Origin: CAVXEH01 sp963805645
GTDB lineage: Bacteria; Chloroflexota; Limnocylindria; QHBO01
Direction of reading: 5' to 3'
Assembly: GCA_963805645.1 (NCBI GenBank)
Contig: CAWDVA010000004.1
Coordinates: 248,001 to 312,000 of the forward strand
DNA: 64,000 nucleotides
The translations under genes and the position numbers were made by a program. The notes under the pieces are model-generated. The model had not been told where the DNA came from, did no database searches, and saw only the letters and a program-made list of their open reading frames with translations. This document shows, in pieces, positions 37,717 through 46,542 of the stretch (positions are counted from its first letter, which is position 1; each line of letters begins with the position of its first letter).

Positions 37717-38304
37717 ATGGCGACCGGGATTCGTATGGCGGACCCGGACCGCGACGCCCCGGCCGGCTCAGACATCTACCGCGCATCGGTTGAGGACTCG
37801 GTCGCGACGTTCGAAGTGGAGCCTCCGGGTACGGAGGAGATGGCGGAGCGCATGCGCGCGATCCTTCGGCGCACGGCATGGTTGGCGGCGGTGTCCGGCG
37901 ACGTGGTGACAGGCTACTGCTACGCGGGGCCGCATCGAGATCGTCAGCGGGTACCGCTGGTCGGTCAACATCTCGGCCTACGTTCGCGAGGGATACCGCG
38001 GCCGGGCATTGGCACCGCCCTCTACGAGCGACTGCTCGCGATCCTGCGGCGGCAGGGCTACGCCAACGCCTACGCCGGGATCGCCCTTCCGAACGCCGCC
38101 AGCGTGGCCCTGCACGAGGGCATCGGCATGGAGCGCGTCGGCGTCTATCGGCGCGTGGGCTGGAAGCACGGCGCCTGGCACGACGTGGCGTGGTACGGCA
38201 TCCGGCTGGGCGAACCGCCGTCGGAGCCCAGCGGCGAACCGAGGGAACCCGTCCCGCTGACCGAGCTGGGAGCGATTCCGGAGCTGGACCCGCCTACACG
38301 CTGA
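37717..38304 (+). CDS. GNAT acetyltransferase, phosphinothricin-acetyltransferase type
   Basis: ATG with GGAGG ten bases upstream. Reads IYRASVEDSVATFEVEPPG, the family start with the substrate-site Glu/Phe pattern, AWLAAVSGDVVTGYCYAG, then GIGTALYERLLAILRRQG (acetyl-CoA loop RGxGxA-like) and YANAYAGIALPNAASVALHE. Between 37958 and 38006 an inserted G and a lost G shift the frame and back; corrected it reads YRWSVNISAYVREGYRGRGI. It probably acetylates a small amine, with antibiotic or amino-acid analogues as family substrates. C-terminus Pro/Glu-rich. Confidence 0.85.
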   Translation: MATGIRMADPDRDAPAGSDIYRASVEDSVATFEVEPPGTEEMAERMRAILRRTAWLAAVSGDVVTGYCYAGPHRDRQRVPLVGQHLGLRSRGIPRPGIGTALYERLLAILRRQGYANAYAGIALPNAASVALHEGIGMERVGVYRRVGWKHGAWHDVAWYGIRLGEPPSEPSGEPREPVPLTELGAIPELDPPTR

Positions 38305-39420
38305 CCGGCTGGCGCGCGTAGCCCTCCGCCTCTTCCTCCTCGTAGCCGCCGTGGTAGTCGGGCGTCGGGCCGCGCGATCTGGGAGTGCGGCACGATCCGT
38401 CCGCGCAGCATCCCGCGGAAGTCCTCCAGCGAGGTCCAGCCGCGCTCGGCGTTGCGCTCGAGGAATTCGGTCATGCCGGCCTTCAAGCTCGCGATCACGT
38501 TCGGGCCGATGGCGTGGTCGAGCATCGCCGCGGTGGCGACCTGCACCGTCCCGCAGCCGAGCATGAAGTAGCTGAGCGCCTGGTCGAAGCTGGAGATGCC
38601 GCCGATGCCCGAGAACTCCCGGTCGGGGAAGGCCCGCGTCAGCGCCGCCATGTTGGCCAGCGACTGGGGCAGGATGGCCGGCCCGCCCAGGCCGCCAGAG
38701 GAGACCAGCCGTCGACGTTGACCTCGAACTCACCGGTGGCGGGGTCGACCAGCGGGAGCGACGGGAAGGTGTTGGACGACGAGATCGCATCCGCGCCGCC
38801 CAGGAAGCTGGCGCCGGCCTCCTCGGCGATGTCGGCTCCGGCGGGAGTGAGCTTCACCCAGACGGAACGCGGGCGACCTCCTTGACGGCCTGCGTCGAGA
38901 CGGAGCACAGGACCTTGTCCTTGCCGATGTTCGAGCCCATGTCGACGCGGTCCATGTGCGGGCACGAGAAGTTCAGCTCGATGGCGTCGGCCCCCGCGTC
39001 CTGCACGGCGCGGGTCAGCGTCTGCCAGTTCTCCAGCTCCTTGTCGCTTCCCGACCCGGCCATGATCGAGGCCACCAGCACCTTGTCCGGGTACGCCTTC
39101 TTGATCGCCTCCAGCCGCGGGATCCACCAGTCGAGCGGCTTGTCGCTGATCAGCTCCCAGTTCCACGAGGCCATCAGCGTCGAGTCCGGCCGCTTGGCCA
39201 TCGAGAGCCGCGTGCCGCCGCTGTCGGCGCGCAGGAACTTCGTCTTCGGTCCGCGCACGTTGACCACCGGGTGCAGGCCGATGGTCTTGGTGACCACGCC
39301 GCCCCAGCCCGCCTCGTAGGCTCGCATGATGTTCGCGTCCGATTCGGTCGGGGGCGCCGAGGCGAGCAGGAACGGGTTCTCGAAGCGGATCCCGGTGAAG
39401 ACGGTCGAAAGGTCGGCCAC
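38294..39420 (-). CDS. PreA-like dihydropyrimidine / dihydroorotate dehydrogenase family, frameshifted
   Basis: Start GTG 39420 with AGGAG upstream. FMN-barrel signatures: TVFTGIRFENPFLLASAPPT, AGWGGVVTKTIGLHPV, IMAGSGSDKELENWQTLTRA, AIELNFSCPHMD, WVKLTPAGADIAEEA, GADAISSSNTF and FSGIGGISSFDQALSYFMLG. NFSCPH is the loop with the active-site Cys of class 1 DHOD and DPD proteins. About 375 residues, the length of PreA without its ferredoxin domain. No PreT partner is in view. The C-terminus DYHGGYEEEEAEGYARQPV overlaps the convergent GNAT gene by about ten bases. Frame changes near 38370, 38700 and 38870. Confidence 0.85.
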
Positions 39421-39562
39421 GGCGCAAGGCTCCTGGTGCAGAAGGGCACATCCTCGAGCGGGCTGCAGAGACGGCACAGGGCCGGAGGTCACATGTTGTG
39501 CCGCCCCGGGTACCTTCGGGTGGTTGCGCGTGCACGCTCGCAAGGGCTAGCGTGCGCGGGCC

Positions 39563-40145
39563 ATGTCCTCCGCCACGTCCCCGAGCCGGCTCCTGGTCAG
39601 CCTCCAGCCCGTGCTGGAGGAGGTCCACGAACCCGACTACGCTCCGGAGCTGCCGCTCATCCGGTTCGACGCCTATGGCGCCGGCGAGCGCCTGTTCGGC
39701 TGGGTGCGCCTGCAGGCCGACCGGCTCACCGACCTCCTGAACGCCCACGCCGAGTTGATGCTCACCGATGTCGAACGTCAGAGCCTGGCCGATGGCAGCA
39801 CGCGCTCTGAGGACGAGATCCTTGTCCCGTGCAGCGACCTGGTCGCCGTTCATGCCAGCGGTCCTCGCGGTGACACGGCGCGTCGCCGCCGCACGCGACC
39901 GCACCCGGTGCTGGCGCAGGCCGGGGACTACCTGATCGGCGGCCACCTCCACGCGCTTCCGGGCGAGGATCCGATCTCCGGCCTTGCCGATCGGCTCATG
40001 ATGGTGCCCCTGACCGAGGCCTGGATCGAGTTCGCGTTCAGCGGGGGTCCGATCGCGAGTGCCGTCGGAAACCCTCATCGTGAACCGTCATCGGCTCCAC
40101 TGGATCTTCGTCGTCACCGATGAGGCGCTGTCGCGCGTGCCGTAG
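39563..40145 (+). CDS. Conserved-looking protein of unknown function, frameshifted at end
   Basis: About 190 residues: SLQPVLEEVHEPDYAPELPL, FDAYGAGERLFGWVRLQADR, LTDLLNAHAELMLTDVERQS, DEILVPCSDLVAVHASGPRG, GDYLIGGHLHALPGEDPI and RLMMVPLTEAWIEFAFSGG. The frame shifts near 40060 and then reads SETLIVNRHRLHWIFVVTDE to a TAG at 40143-40145. Soluble, no cofactor or membrane motif. I recognise no family. It stands alone before tRNA-Gly. Confidence 0.65.
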
Positions 40146-40176
40146 TACCGGCCGGCGACGGGAAGGGAAGCAAGGG

Positions 40177-40252
40177 TGGAGCGGGAGACGGGATTCGAAC
40201 CCGCGACATTCTGCTTGGGAAGCAGACACTCTGCCAACTGAGTTACTCCCGC
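40177..40252 (-). tRNA. tRNA-Gly(CCC), CCA encoded
   Basis: Minus-strand cloverleaf: acceptor GCGGGAG/CTCCCGC, D-arm AACTCAGTTGGCAGAGT, anticodon stem TCTGC/GCAGA with loop TTCCCAA (CCC), T-arm GGGTTCGAATCCC, discriminator T, CCA encoded. Bases 40231-40253 recur exactly at 42183-42205. Confidence 0.95.
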
Positions 40253-40266
40253 CCGCCGAGACACCG

Positions 40267-40294
40267 ATTCTAGCCGACGGCCCCACCATCGCAA
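40267..40294 (-). promoter_or_regulatory. Likely promoter of tRNA-Gly
   Basis: On the minus strand, TTGCGA and TAGAAT are 16 bases apart; the -10 ends 14 bases before the tRNA 5' end. Confidence 0.5.
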
Positions 40295-40735
40295 CCATGC
40301 GCGACGAGTGGGAGCTTCACCGCCGCACTCTCCTACTACCGCTGGTCGTTCGAGACGTTCGGAACGAGCTGGCCGACGAAGGGCCTCATCTATCCCGAGG
40401 TGACCGACCCGTAGCACGCCTCCGTCCGGTCCTCCTGAGCGGGTCCCGCCGACCAGGCGCTGCGAAGGCTCAGCCACCGGCTGCGGGAGCGACGGGGACC
40501 GACGACGGGGTATGAGCGCCCCACGCCAGGCCAACAGACCCAACGGCTGCGGCCCAAGGCTCTGACCCGGTTGACCCAAAGAATCGGCCTCGCGTAAGGT
40601 GGGTGGACGGTGCCGTGCCGCCCAAGGCGGCGCCTCTTGGCGCGGCGCCACTTCCGTCACGCCGGGCGCCGCGCGAGGGAGGGACCCCCACATGACCGGC
40701 AGGCGTACGGGTGCGGCCCTGGCAGGACTGCCAGC
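40295..40735. other. Intergenic, nothing convincing
   Basis: No gene is supported. Long frames on the minus strand here are antisense to real coding sequence further right and to the tRNA. Confidence 0.4.
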
Positions 40736-41404
40736 ATGAGCCAAATCGAGACAGCGTTGAGGGCAATACCGGCCAGCCGCCTGCGTCTGGGGGCGCTCGC
40801 CCTGATTGCGGCCGGTCTGCTGATGGCTCCGCAAGGGCCGCTCACGTTTGACGTCCCGACGGCCCCCGACCAGAACCTCGCCTTTGCTACCGGCGCCAAC
40901 TCGACTGCCTACCGCGTCGCGATGACGCTGACGGGTATCGGGATCGCGTTCATGGTGCTCGGCGTGTTCGCGCTCTATGTGCGCCTTGCCGCGACGGCGC
41001 AGGAACGCCTCGCCTTTGTTGGGCTCGTCATGACGGTTGGATTGCTCGTGCTGTTCTTGCCGATCATGGGCTTTGCCCTCTATGTGGTGCCTGCAGTTGG
41101 CAGCCTGGTGGACCAAGGGCGACCCGAGATGATCGACGTCATGGATCAGACGTTCACGGAGCCGTCGCTGCCGATTGCGTTCCTGGGCGGGATCTTGTGG
41201 CAGGTCGGGGGCGTCGTGCTGGGGATCGCGATCTGGCGTTCCGGGGTGTTCTGGAAGTTGAGCGGACTGCTCCTCATCGTCTCTGCCCTGGTCGGCATTC
41301 CTGCCTTCCTTGACCAAAAGGTGCTCCAGCTGATCGGCAGCTTTCTAACCCTGCTTGCGCTCGTCGTGGTGGGCATCGACCTGTGGCGCTCGACGAGCGA
41401 GTAA
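40736..41404 (+). CDS. Multi-span membrane protein of unknown function
   Basis: 222 residues from ATG 40736; upstream codons in the same frame are Arg-rich and not plausible as protein. Six or seven membrane helices, for example LGALALIAAGLLMAP, AMTLTGIGIAFMVLGVFALY, FVGLVMTVGLLVLFLPIMGF, SLPIAFLGGILWQVGGVVLG and LIGSFLTLLALVVVGI. It resembles the broad DUF4386/DUF998-like small membrane families but no motif fixes this. It lies within the 2-kb segment between the tRNA-Gly gene and its partial copy. Confidence 0.7.
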   Translation: MSQIETALRAIPASRLRLGALALIAAGLLMAPQGPLTFDVPTAPDQNLAFATGANSTAYRVAMTLTGIGIAFMVLGVFALYVRLAATAQERLAFVGLVMTVGLLVLFLPIMGFALYVVPAVGSLVDQGRPEMIDVMDQTFTEPSLPIAFLGGILWQVGGVVLGIAIWRSGVFWKLSGLLLIVSALVGIPAFLDQKVLQLIGSFLTLLALVVVGIDLWRSTSE

Positions 41405-41593
41405 GCGGCCAGTCAGCGACCGCCGCTAGCCGGCCGATGGGCCGGTGTGCAGTTGCGGCGGATGGCTGCCGGACTCTGAGTCGGCTCAGAGCGCCTCGGA
41501 GTCGAGCGGACCGCGGCAGGACGGCGCCGGCCTTACCATGGGGGCGCGAAGCGCTGTACATTCCGACGCCACACGGGGGCACGAGGGAGTGAC

Positions 41594-42043
41594 ATGGCGA
41601 AGACCGAGGCCAGCATCCAGATCAACCGTCCCGTGGAGGACGTATACGCCTACGCCACCACGGTCGACACCTTGCCCCAGTGGTTGGGCGCCGTCGTGGA
41701 GGTAGAACAGCTCACCGACGGGCCGCTCGGGGTGGGGACCCGGATCCGCGCGGGCGGCAAGATGCTCGGTCGACGCATGGACAGCTTCGTCGAGGTGACG
41801 GCGCTCGAACCCGGAGCGAGGTTCGCGTTCACGGTCGTATCGGGGCCGTTCAAGGCCCGCAACAACTACACATTCGCGAGTGTCGCTGGCGGCACCAAGG
41901 TGACCGATGCCGCCGAGATCGAGCTGAGCGGCCCCCTCCGTCTAGTCGACCCCTTGGTAGGCCCCATGGTGCGCCGGCAGTTCGAGGCCAACCTCGCCGC
42001 GCTCAAGGACCGCCTCGAAACGCAGGCCGCCAGCGAGGGCTGA
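41594..42043 (+). CDS. SRPBCC (START/polyketide-cyclase-like) protein
   Basis: 149 residues, ATG with GAGGGAG upstream. AKTEASIQINRPVEDVYAYA, LPQWLGAVVEVEQL, GTRIRAGGKMLGRRMDSFVE and VRRQFEANLAALKDRLE give the usual helix-grip order, with the long C-terminal helix lining a hydrophobic pocket. It binds a small lipophilic ligand or acts as a coenzyme Q-like chaperone; no catalytic residue can be picked. Intact frame. Confidence 0.85.
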   Translation: MAKTEASIQINRPVEDVYAYATTVDTLPQWLGAVVEVEQLTDGPLGVGTRIRAGGKMLGRRMDSFVEVTALEPGARFAFTVVSGPFKARNNYTFASVAGGTKVTDAAEIELSGPLRLVDPLVGPMVRRQFEANLAALKDRLETQAASEG

Positions 42044-42182
42044 GCTCGGGCGGCACCCGTCGCGCATTGCGGTCACCGCGTACATCGGCGAAATGGCGCT
42101 GGATGGCACTCCTGTGGCCTGACCTGTTCCGGGCCTGCGACCCCGCCGACGCGCGCGCCGAAGCCGAGCGCGCCATCGGGGA

Positions 42183-42205
42183 CTGCCAACTGAGTTACTC
42201 CCGCC
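42183..42205 (-). repeat. Partial copy of tRNA-Gly(CCC) 5' end
   Basis: A 23-base exact match to 40231-40253, covering the first 22 tRNA bases (acceptor strand and D-arm) plus one flanking base, same orientation, about 1.95 kb away. The rest of the tRNA is missing. Possible scar of an integration or duplication event. Confidence 0.7.
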
Positions 42206-42415
42206 AGCGATGCGCATTTCTAACGCGACCCCGGAAGCCGCGAAGGAGGCAGTGGGGCCTCTTCGGATCGCCCATTGCTCCTCATCCGGACAACCTTGAC
42301 ATTGCCCGCTGTGCGGCCGTAGCCTGACGAGAATCCCGGGGATGGAAAAGGTTTGCAGTGGCCTGCCATTGCCGGGAGTCGGCTCCTCTCTGGTGATTCC
42401 CAGGAGCAATCGCGG

Positions 42416-43291
42416 ATGGATAACAGAGAGCCAGACGTTCCCGCCCGACGGGCTGGCGCGGGAGGCTCGCTCGAGACGACGGGCTCCGTAGTGACTGGCC
42501 TTCGGCCAAGGCTGGCCGCTTCGGCGCAGCTGGTCCGGCGCGGGCTCGAGGCCTCCAGCCTCATCGTCATCCTGATCATCGTGTGGCAGTTCGTGGTGGC
42601 GGTTCTTCACCCGCCCGCCTTCCTGCTCCCGGCGCCGGGTGACGTGTGGAACGCGATTTGGAATGGCAACCTTCGCTGGCAGACGCATGTCTGGATCACG
42701 TTGCAGGAGTCCGTCGGCGGATTCGTGCTGGCGGTCGCCACCGGCCTCGCCTTTGGGATCATGATCGCGTGGAGCCAGCTCTTGTCGCGCACCGTGCTCC
42801 CGTTCCTCGTCGTATTCAACGTGCTGCCCAAGGTCGCCATCGCGCCGCTCTTCATCATCTACCTGGGCTTCGGCGTCTTCCCCAACATGGTCACGGCTGC
42901 CACCATCGCGTTCTTCCCCATGGTGATCAACACGTCCATCGGCCTGATGCAGATCGACGAGGAACTCGTCGACCTCGCGCGCTCGCTCAACGCCCCGAAG
43001 TGGAAGATCTTCCTCCGCCTTCGCCTGCCGAATGCCACACCGTACGTCCTCAGCGCGTTGAAGGTTTCCACCACCATGGCAGTGACCGGCGCCATGGTGG
43101 GTGAGTTCGTCGCCTCCCAGGGGGGCCTCGGCAACCTGCTCATCGCGACGCAGGTAAGCCTCCAGATGGACATCGCCTTCGCGTCGCTATTCTGGCTCGT
43201 GATCATCGGGTTGGCGCTCTACTACGTCGTCGACTTCGCCGGTCGGCTCCTCTTCCCATGGGCCGTCTCGGCCGCACTCGAGCAGCAGTGA
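42416..43291 (+). CDS. ABC transporter permease, NitT/TauT (SsuC) type
   Basis: 291 residues, ATG with CAGGAG upstream. Cytoplasmic Pro/Arg-rich N-terminus, then about six helices: SSLIVILIIVWQFVVAVLH, ESVGGFVLAVATGLAFGIMI and others. The EAA loop reads DEELVDLARSLNAPKWKIFL, and the C-terminal end FWLVIIGLALYYVVDFAGRL is typical of this permease class. First gene of a permease, binding-protein, ATPase set. The import substrate of this class can be nitrate, taurine, thiamine precursors or small organic acids; see the neighbouring catabolic genes. Confidence 0.92.
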   Translation: MDNREPDVPARRAGAGGSLETTGSVVTGLRPRLAASAQLVRRGLEASSLIVILIIVWQFVVAVLHPPAFLLPAPGDVWNAIWNGNLRWQTHVWITLQESVGGFVLAVATGLAFGIMIAWSQLLSRTVLPFLVVFNVLPKVAIAPLFIIYLGFGVFPNMVTAATIAFFPMVINTSIGLMQIDEELVDLARSLNAPKWKIFLRLRLPNATPYVLSALKVSTTMAVTGAMVGEFVASQGGLGNLLIATQVSLQMDIAFASLFWLVIIGLALYYVVDFAGRLLFPWAVSAALEQQ

Positions 43292-43330
43292 TGGGCTGCC
43301 TTCGTCCATGTCAGCAGTGAGGTTCACGTA

Positions 43331-44374
43331 ATGCGCAGACTCCTTCCACCCCTGGTCGCCCTGGCGCTCATAACGTCAGCCTGTGGAGCCACGGGAGGCT
43401 CCTCATCCGCGCCCTCGGGCGGCGGGAACGGGGGAGGGGTCGAGGTCATCAACTTCACCCTCAACTGGTTCCCGCTCGCCGACCACGCTGCCTACTACGT
43501 TGCGCAGGAGAATGGCTACTACACGGACGCCGGATTGGCCGTGAACATCCTCCAGGGCTCCGGCTCGGGTGAATCGCTGCGGCGCGTCAACATCGGCCAG
43601 GCGGACCTTGGCCTGGCGGACACCGGCGTGATCGTCAACGGCATCCGCAACGACGCGACCGTCAAGATGGTGATGATGGTCATGGACCGCGGATGGGCCG
43701 CGATCTGGGCCAAGAAGGGATCGGGCATCGAGAAGGTCGCCGATCTCTGCGGTAAGTTGATCGGGGCGCCGGTCGCCGACGCCAACCGCGCGCTGTGGCC
43801 GGCCCTCGCCAACGCGCAGGGGATCGACCCGGAATGTGTCGAGTGGGTCGACATCCAGCCTGCGGCGAAGTACCAGACGCTCAGCTCTGGATCGGTCGAC
43901 GCGATCCTCGACGCCGTCACCGGCGCGCCCTTTGTCTACCAGGCGCTGGGCGGCGAGGAGAACACGGTGGAGATCACCTACGCTGATAACGGAGTTGATG
44001 TTCCCGCCATTTCGATGATCGCCAGCGAAAAGATGATCTCCGAGCGTCCGGAGGTGATCAAGAAGTTCATCGATGCCACGCTGAAGGGCTGGCAGGACGT
44101 CTTCGCCGATCCTGAGGCGGCGCTCACCATCGAGCAGAAGTACTGGCCGTCCCTCGACATGGACACGTACATGCTGAACCTCCAGCTTGTCGAGAGTCTG
44201 ATGCGGACGGACAACTTCAAGCAGAACGGAGTTGGCCACTTCGACGACGAGAAGATGGGGTCCGCCGTGGACACCCTGCAGCAGTACTTCGATGCTCCCG
44301 GAACGATCGATGACCCGAAGACGACCTACACGAACGAATACGTGACCACGAAGATTGAGCCGCCCGCCGAATGA
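43331..44374 (+). CDS. ABC transporter substrate-binding lipoprotein (NMT1/THI5-like)
   Basis: 347 residues. Lipoprotein signal LLPPLVALALITSACG with lipobox Cys, then a Gly/Ser linker and the fold start VINFTLNWFPLADHAAYYVA with ENGYYTDAGLAVNILQGSGS, the NMT1/THI5 signature, and IGQADLGLADTGVIV. It captures the ligand outside the membrane. The N-F-T-L-N-W-x-P-x-x-D-H stretch is that of thiamine-precursor and aromatic or pyrimidine-like binding members, but many ligands are known. Confidence 0.92.
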   Translation: MRRLLPPLVALALITSACGATGGSSSAPSGGGNGGGVEVINFTLNWFPLADHAAYYVAQENGYYTDAGLAVNILQGSGSGESLRRVNIGQADLGLADTGVIVNGIRNDATVKMVMMVMDRGWAAIWAKKGSGIEKVADLCGKLIGAPVADANRALWPALANAQGIDPECVEWVDIQPAAKYQTLSSGSVDAILDAVTGAPFVYQALGGEENTVEITYADNGVDVPAISMIASEKMISERPEVIKKFIDATLKGWQDVFADPEAALTIEQKYWPSLDMDTYMLNLQLVESLMRTDNFKQNGVGHFDDEKMGSAVDTLQQYFDAPGTIDDPKTTYTNEYVTTKIEPPAE

Positions 44375-44404
44375 CGGGCGTCGCCACCTGGTGGGGAGGC
44401 CACG

Positions 44405-45229
44405 ATGGCCTCCCCACCCCGATCAGACGATGGCAGCTACATTGAGGTTGCCCGAGTCAACAAGACTTACGAGACGCGACGAGGCAGCGTTGTCGCCCTC
44501 GACGACATCAGCTTCTCCGTTCGTCGTGGAGAGTTTCTGGCCGTGGTCGGGCCGTCCGGCTGTGGCAAGTCGACGCTCCTCCGTATCGTGGCCGGTCTGC
44601 GTCGAGCCAGTTCAGGGACGGTGACGGTGCAGGGGCGCGAGGTGACCGGGCCCCTGCGCGTTGGAATGGTGTTCCAGACCCCGGCTCTCCTCCGCTGGCG
44701 AAGCACGCTCGACAACGTGTTGATCTCACCCGACCTCGCCGGCCTCCCGGTGGCCCGTTACCGGGAGCGAGCCCTTGACCTCCTGGACCTCGTTGGACTC
44801 GGGAGCTTCCTGGATCGCCTGCCGGACGAGCTGAGCGGCGGGATGCAGCAGCGCGTGGCACTGTGTCGCGCTCTCGTTCACGACCCCGACCTCCTGCTCA
44901 TGGACGAGCCGTTCGGCGCGCTCGATGCCATGACCCGCGACGAGATGAACCTTGAGCTGCTTCGCGTCTGGAAAGCGGGCGCGCTGCGCAAGACCATCCT
45001 GTTCGTCACCCATTCGATCCCTGAGGCGGTCTTCCTGGCCGACCGGGTCCTTGTCATGACCGCGCGCCCTGGCAAAGTGGAGGAGATCGTGGACAGCGTT
45101 CTTCCACGACCACGTACCGTCGATATGCGCGGTACGGAGGCGTTCGGTCGCCAGACCGTCGAGATCTTCAGCCGGCTCCACCGCGACATTGTCAGTGGCG
45201 GCAGCCTGAGCGCCTCGCACCTGGACTAG
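44405..45229 (+). CDS. ABC transporter ATPase, NitT/TauT type
   Basis: 274 residues. Walker A GPSGCGKSTLLRIVAG, Q-loop MVFQTPALLRWRSTLDNV, signature LSGGMQQRVALCRAL, Walker B DLLLMDEPFGALDAMT and switch His in FVTHSIPEAVFLADR, all intact. The family's LWRW-like Q-loop (ALLRWRST) points to the SsuB/TauB group. Completes the importer with the two genes before it. Confidence 0.95.
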   Translation: MASPPRSDDGSYIEVARVNKTYETRRGSVVALDDISFSVRRGEFLAVVGPSGCGKSTLLRIVAGLRRASSGTVTVQGREVTGPLRVGMVFQTPALLRWRSTLDNVLISPDLAGLPVARYRERALDLLDLVGLGSFLDRLPDELSGGMQQRVALCRALVHDPDLLLMDEPFGALDAMTRDEMNLELLRVWKAGALRKTILFVTHSIPEAVFLADRVLVMTARPGKVEEIVDSVLPRPRTVDMRGTEAFGRQTVEIFSRLHRDIVSGGSLSASHLD

Positions 45230-45251
45230 GCATCCGGGCGCCCCACGATCC

Positions 45252-46532
45252 TCAGAGCTCCGACCCGAGACCCGGCACGTGGGGATCGGGCACGCTGTGC
45301 TTGCCACCGCTCGGCTTGAAGAGTCCGGCCAGCCGCGGCAGCCACTCCTCGTTGGCCTTCGGCGTGTACTGGGGAGAGTTCAGCTCGACTCCGTTCACCG
45401 TGTGAACGTACGAAGCGAAGAGCGCGGCGTGGATGGCCGCGAGCCCCGGGTTGGTGAGATCCTGCATGGTGAGCAGCATCCCCCGCTCCCGTCCCCAGGC
45501 GGCCGCGACGAGGCTCAGGCTGTGGCCCTTGCATGTCTTGAGGGCGATGCCCGACCAGCCCTGCTCCACCAGGATGGGCAGGGTCTCCAGCCCGGTCAGC
45601 CCTTCATCCGCGACGACCGGCTTACGTGCCGCGACTGGCCGCCAGTCGAAGGCCGCGGAAGCCAGATCCCAGCTTGTCGGCTGCTCCAGGTACTGCAGGG
45701 CCGCGTAACCCTTGGGGCTTGCTTCCTTCAGCTCATCCAGGTACTCCGCCACTGCGGCGGCGGACTCGAAGCCGCCGTTTGCATCGGCCGATAGGATCGG
45801 ATCCGCTACACCGATGCCCCGAAGCCTCTCGTACATCTTCGCGGTCCACTCGACGTCGTCTCGCGGATGCGGACCGCCGAGCAGCTTCAGCTTGAATGCG
45901 CGATAGCCGCCGGCGACTATCGCGCCTTTCTCTGCCGCGGGGTCGTCGTCGCGGCCAAGGACCCACCATGCCTGCAGCTGGGGCAGGGGTGAGCGCAGGG
46001 TACGGCGGATGGCCGCCACCGCATCTCCATCGGGGAAGTAGGCATCGGCGCTGGGGATCGGCGCGGGCGCGTCGTAGAGGGCGAAGGCGGATCGATTCAT
46101 CGCGCGACCGACCGCATCGTGGATCGCCGCATCGAATGGAGCACCACACAGGATGCGCGCCAGCAGTGGCGGACCGTCCGGAGCGGCTTCTCCCGCGAGG
46201 GTATCGTGGAGTCGCAGGCCGAGCTCCAGTGGATGCGCCGGCTGGCCCACCAGGTCTCGGAGCTCCCTCGCAATGCGGGTGCAGAGCTCCCGGAGACGCG
46301 CGTCTCGCTCAACATGGGGGACGGCGGGATCCGGCCAAGCCCACACGTCGCTGAGGTAGATGGAGCCCCGCCCCTCGGCGTCGATGCCGGCGCAGCGTAC
46401 GTGAACTGTGGCCCGAGCTTCAGTGATCTCCGTGATCGTTCCCGACGCGAGCCGCAGGGGCATGTCCAGCCGGCGGTCGACGAACTGCACATCGGCCGAG
46501 ACGACGTTTGCCACGAGAGGCTTGCTGCTCAT
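45252..46532 (-). CDS. Enolase-superfamily enzyme (mandelate racemase / muconate lactonizing group)
   Basis: 426 residues. The superfamily acid-base and metal residues are readable: YRAFKLKLLGG (K-x-K), ILSADANGGF (first metal Asp), ALQYLEQPTSWD (second, Glu), VADEGLTGLE (third, Asp-Glu) and IALKTCKGHS (Lys on the opposite side). Abstracts a proton alpha to a carboxylate to dehydrate, racemise or cycloisomerise an acid. An acidic N-terminal capping domain covers about the first 130 residues. First of the divergent minus-strand set beside the ABC importer, so it may act on the imported acid. Confidence 0.88.
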   Translation of the reverse strand: MSSKPLVANVVSADVQFVDRRLDMPLRLASGTITEITEARATVHVRCAGIDAEGRGSIYLSDVWAWPDPAVPHVERDARLRELCTRIARELRDLVGQPAHPLELGLRLHDTLAGEAAPDGPPLLARILCGAPFDAAIHDAVGRAMNRSAFALYDAPAPIPSADAYFPDGDAVAAIRRTLRSPLPQLQAWWVLGRDDDPAAEKGAIVAGGYRAFKLKLLGGPHPRDDVEWTAKMYERLRGIGVADPILSADANGGFESAAAVAEYLDELKEASPKGYAALQYLEQPTSWDLASAAFDWRPVAARKPVVADEGLTGLETLPILVEQGWSGIALKTCKGHSLSLVAAAWGRERGMLLTMQDLTNPGLAAIHAALFASYVHTVNGVELNSPQYTPKANEEWLPRLAGLFKPSGGKHSVPDPHVPGLGSEL

Positions 46533-46542
46533 CGGCTCACCC

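Noticed and set aside
40038..40298. Minus-strand ORF across tRNA-Gly
   Set aside because: The peptide GSNSVGRVSASQAECRGFES is tRNA sequence read as protein.
40088..41317. 409-residue minus-strand ORF
   Set aside because: Antisense to the membrane-protein gene and the tRNA; composition is Gln/His/Arg-rich shadow sequence with no domain.
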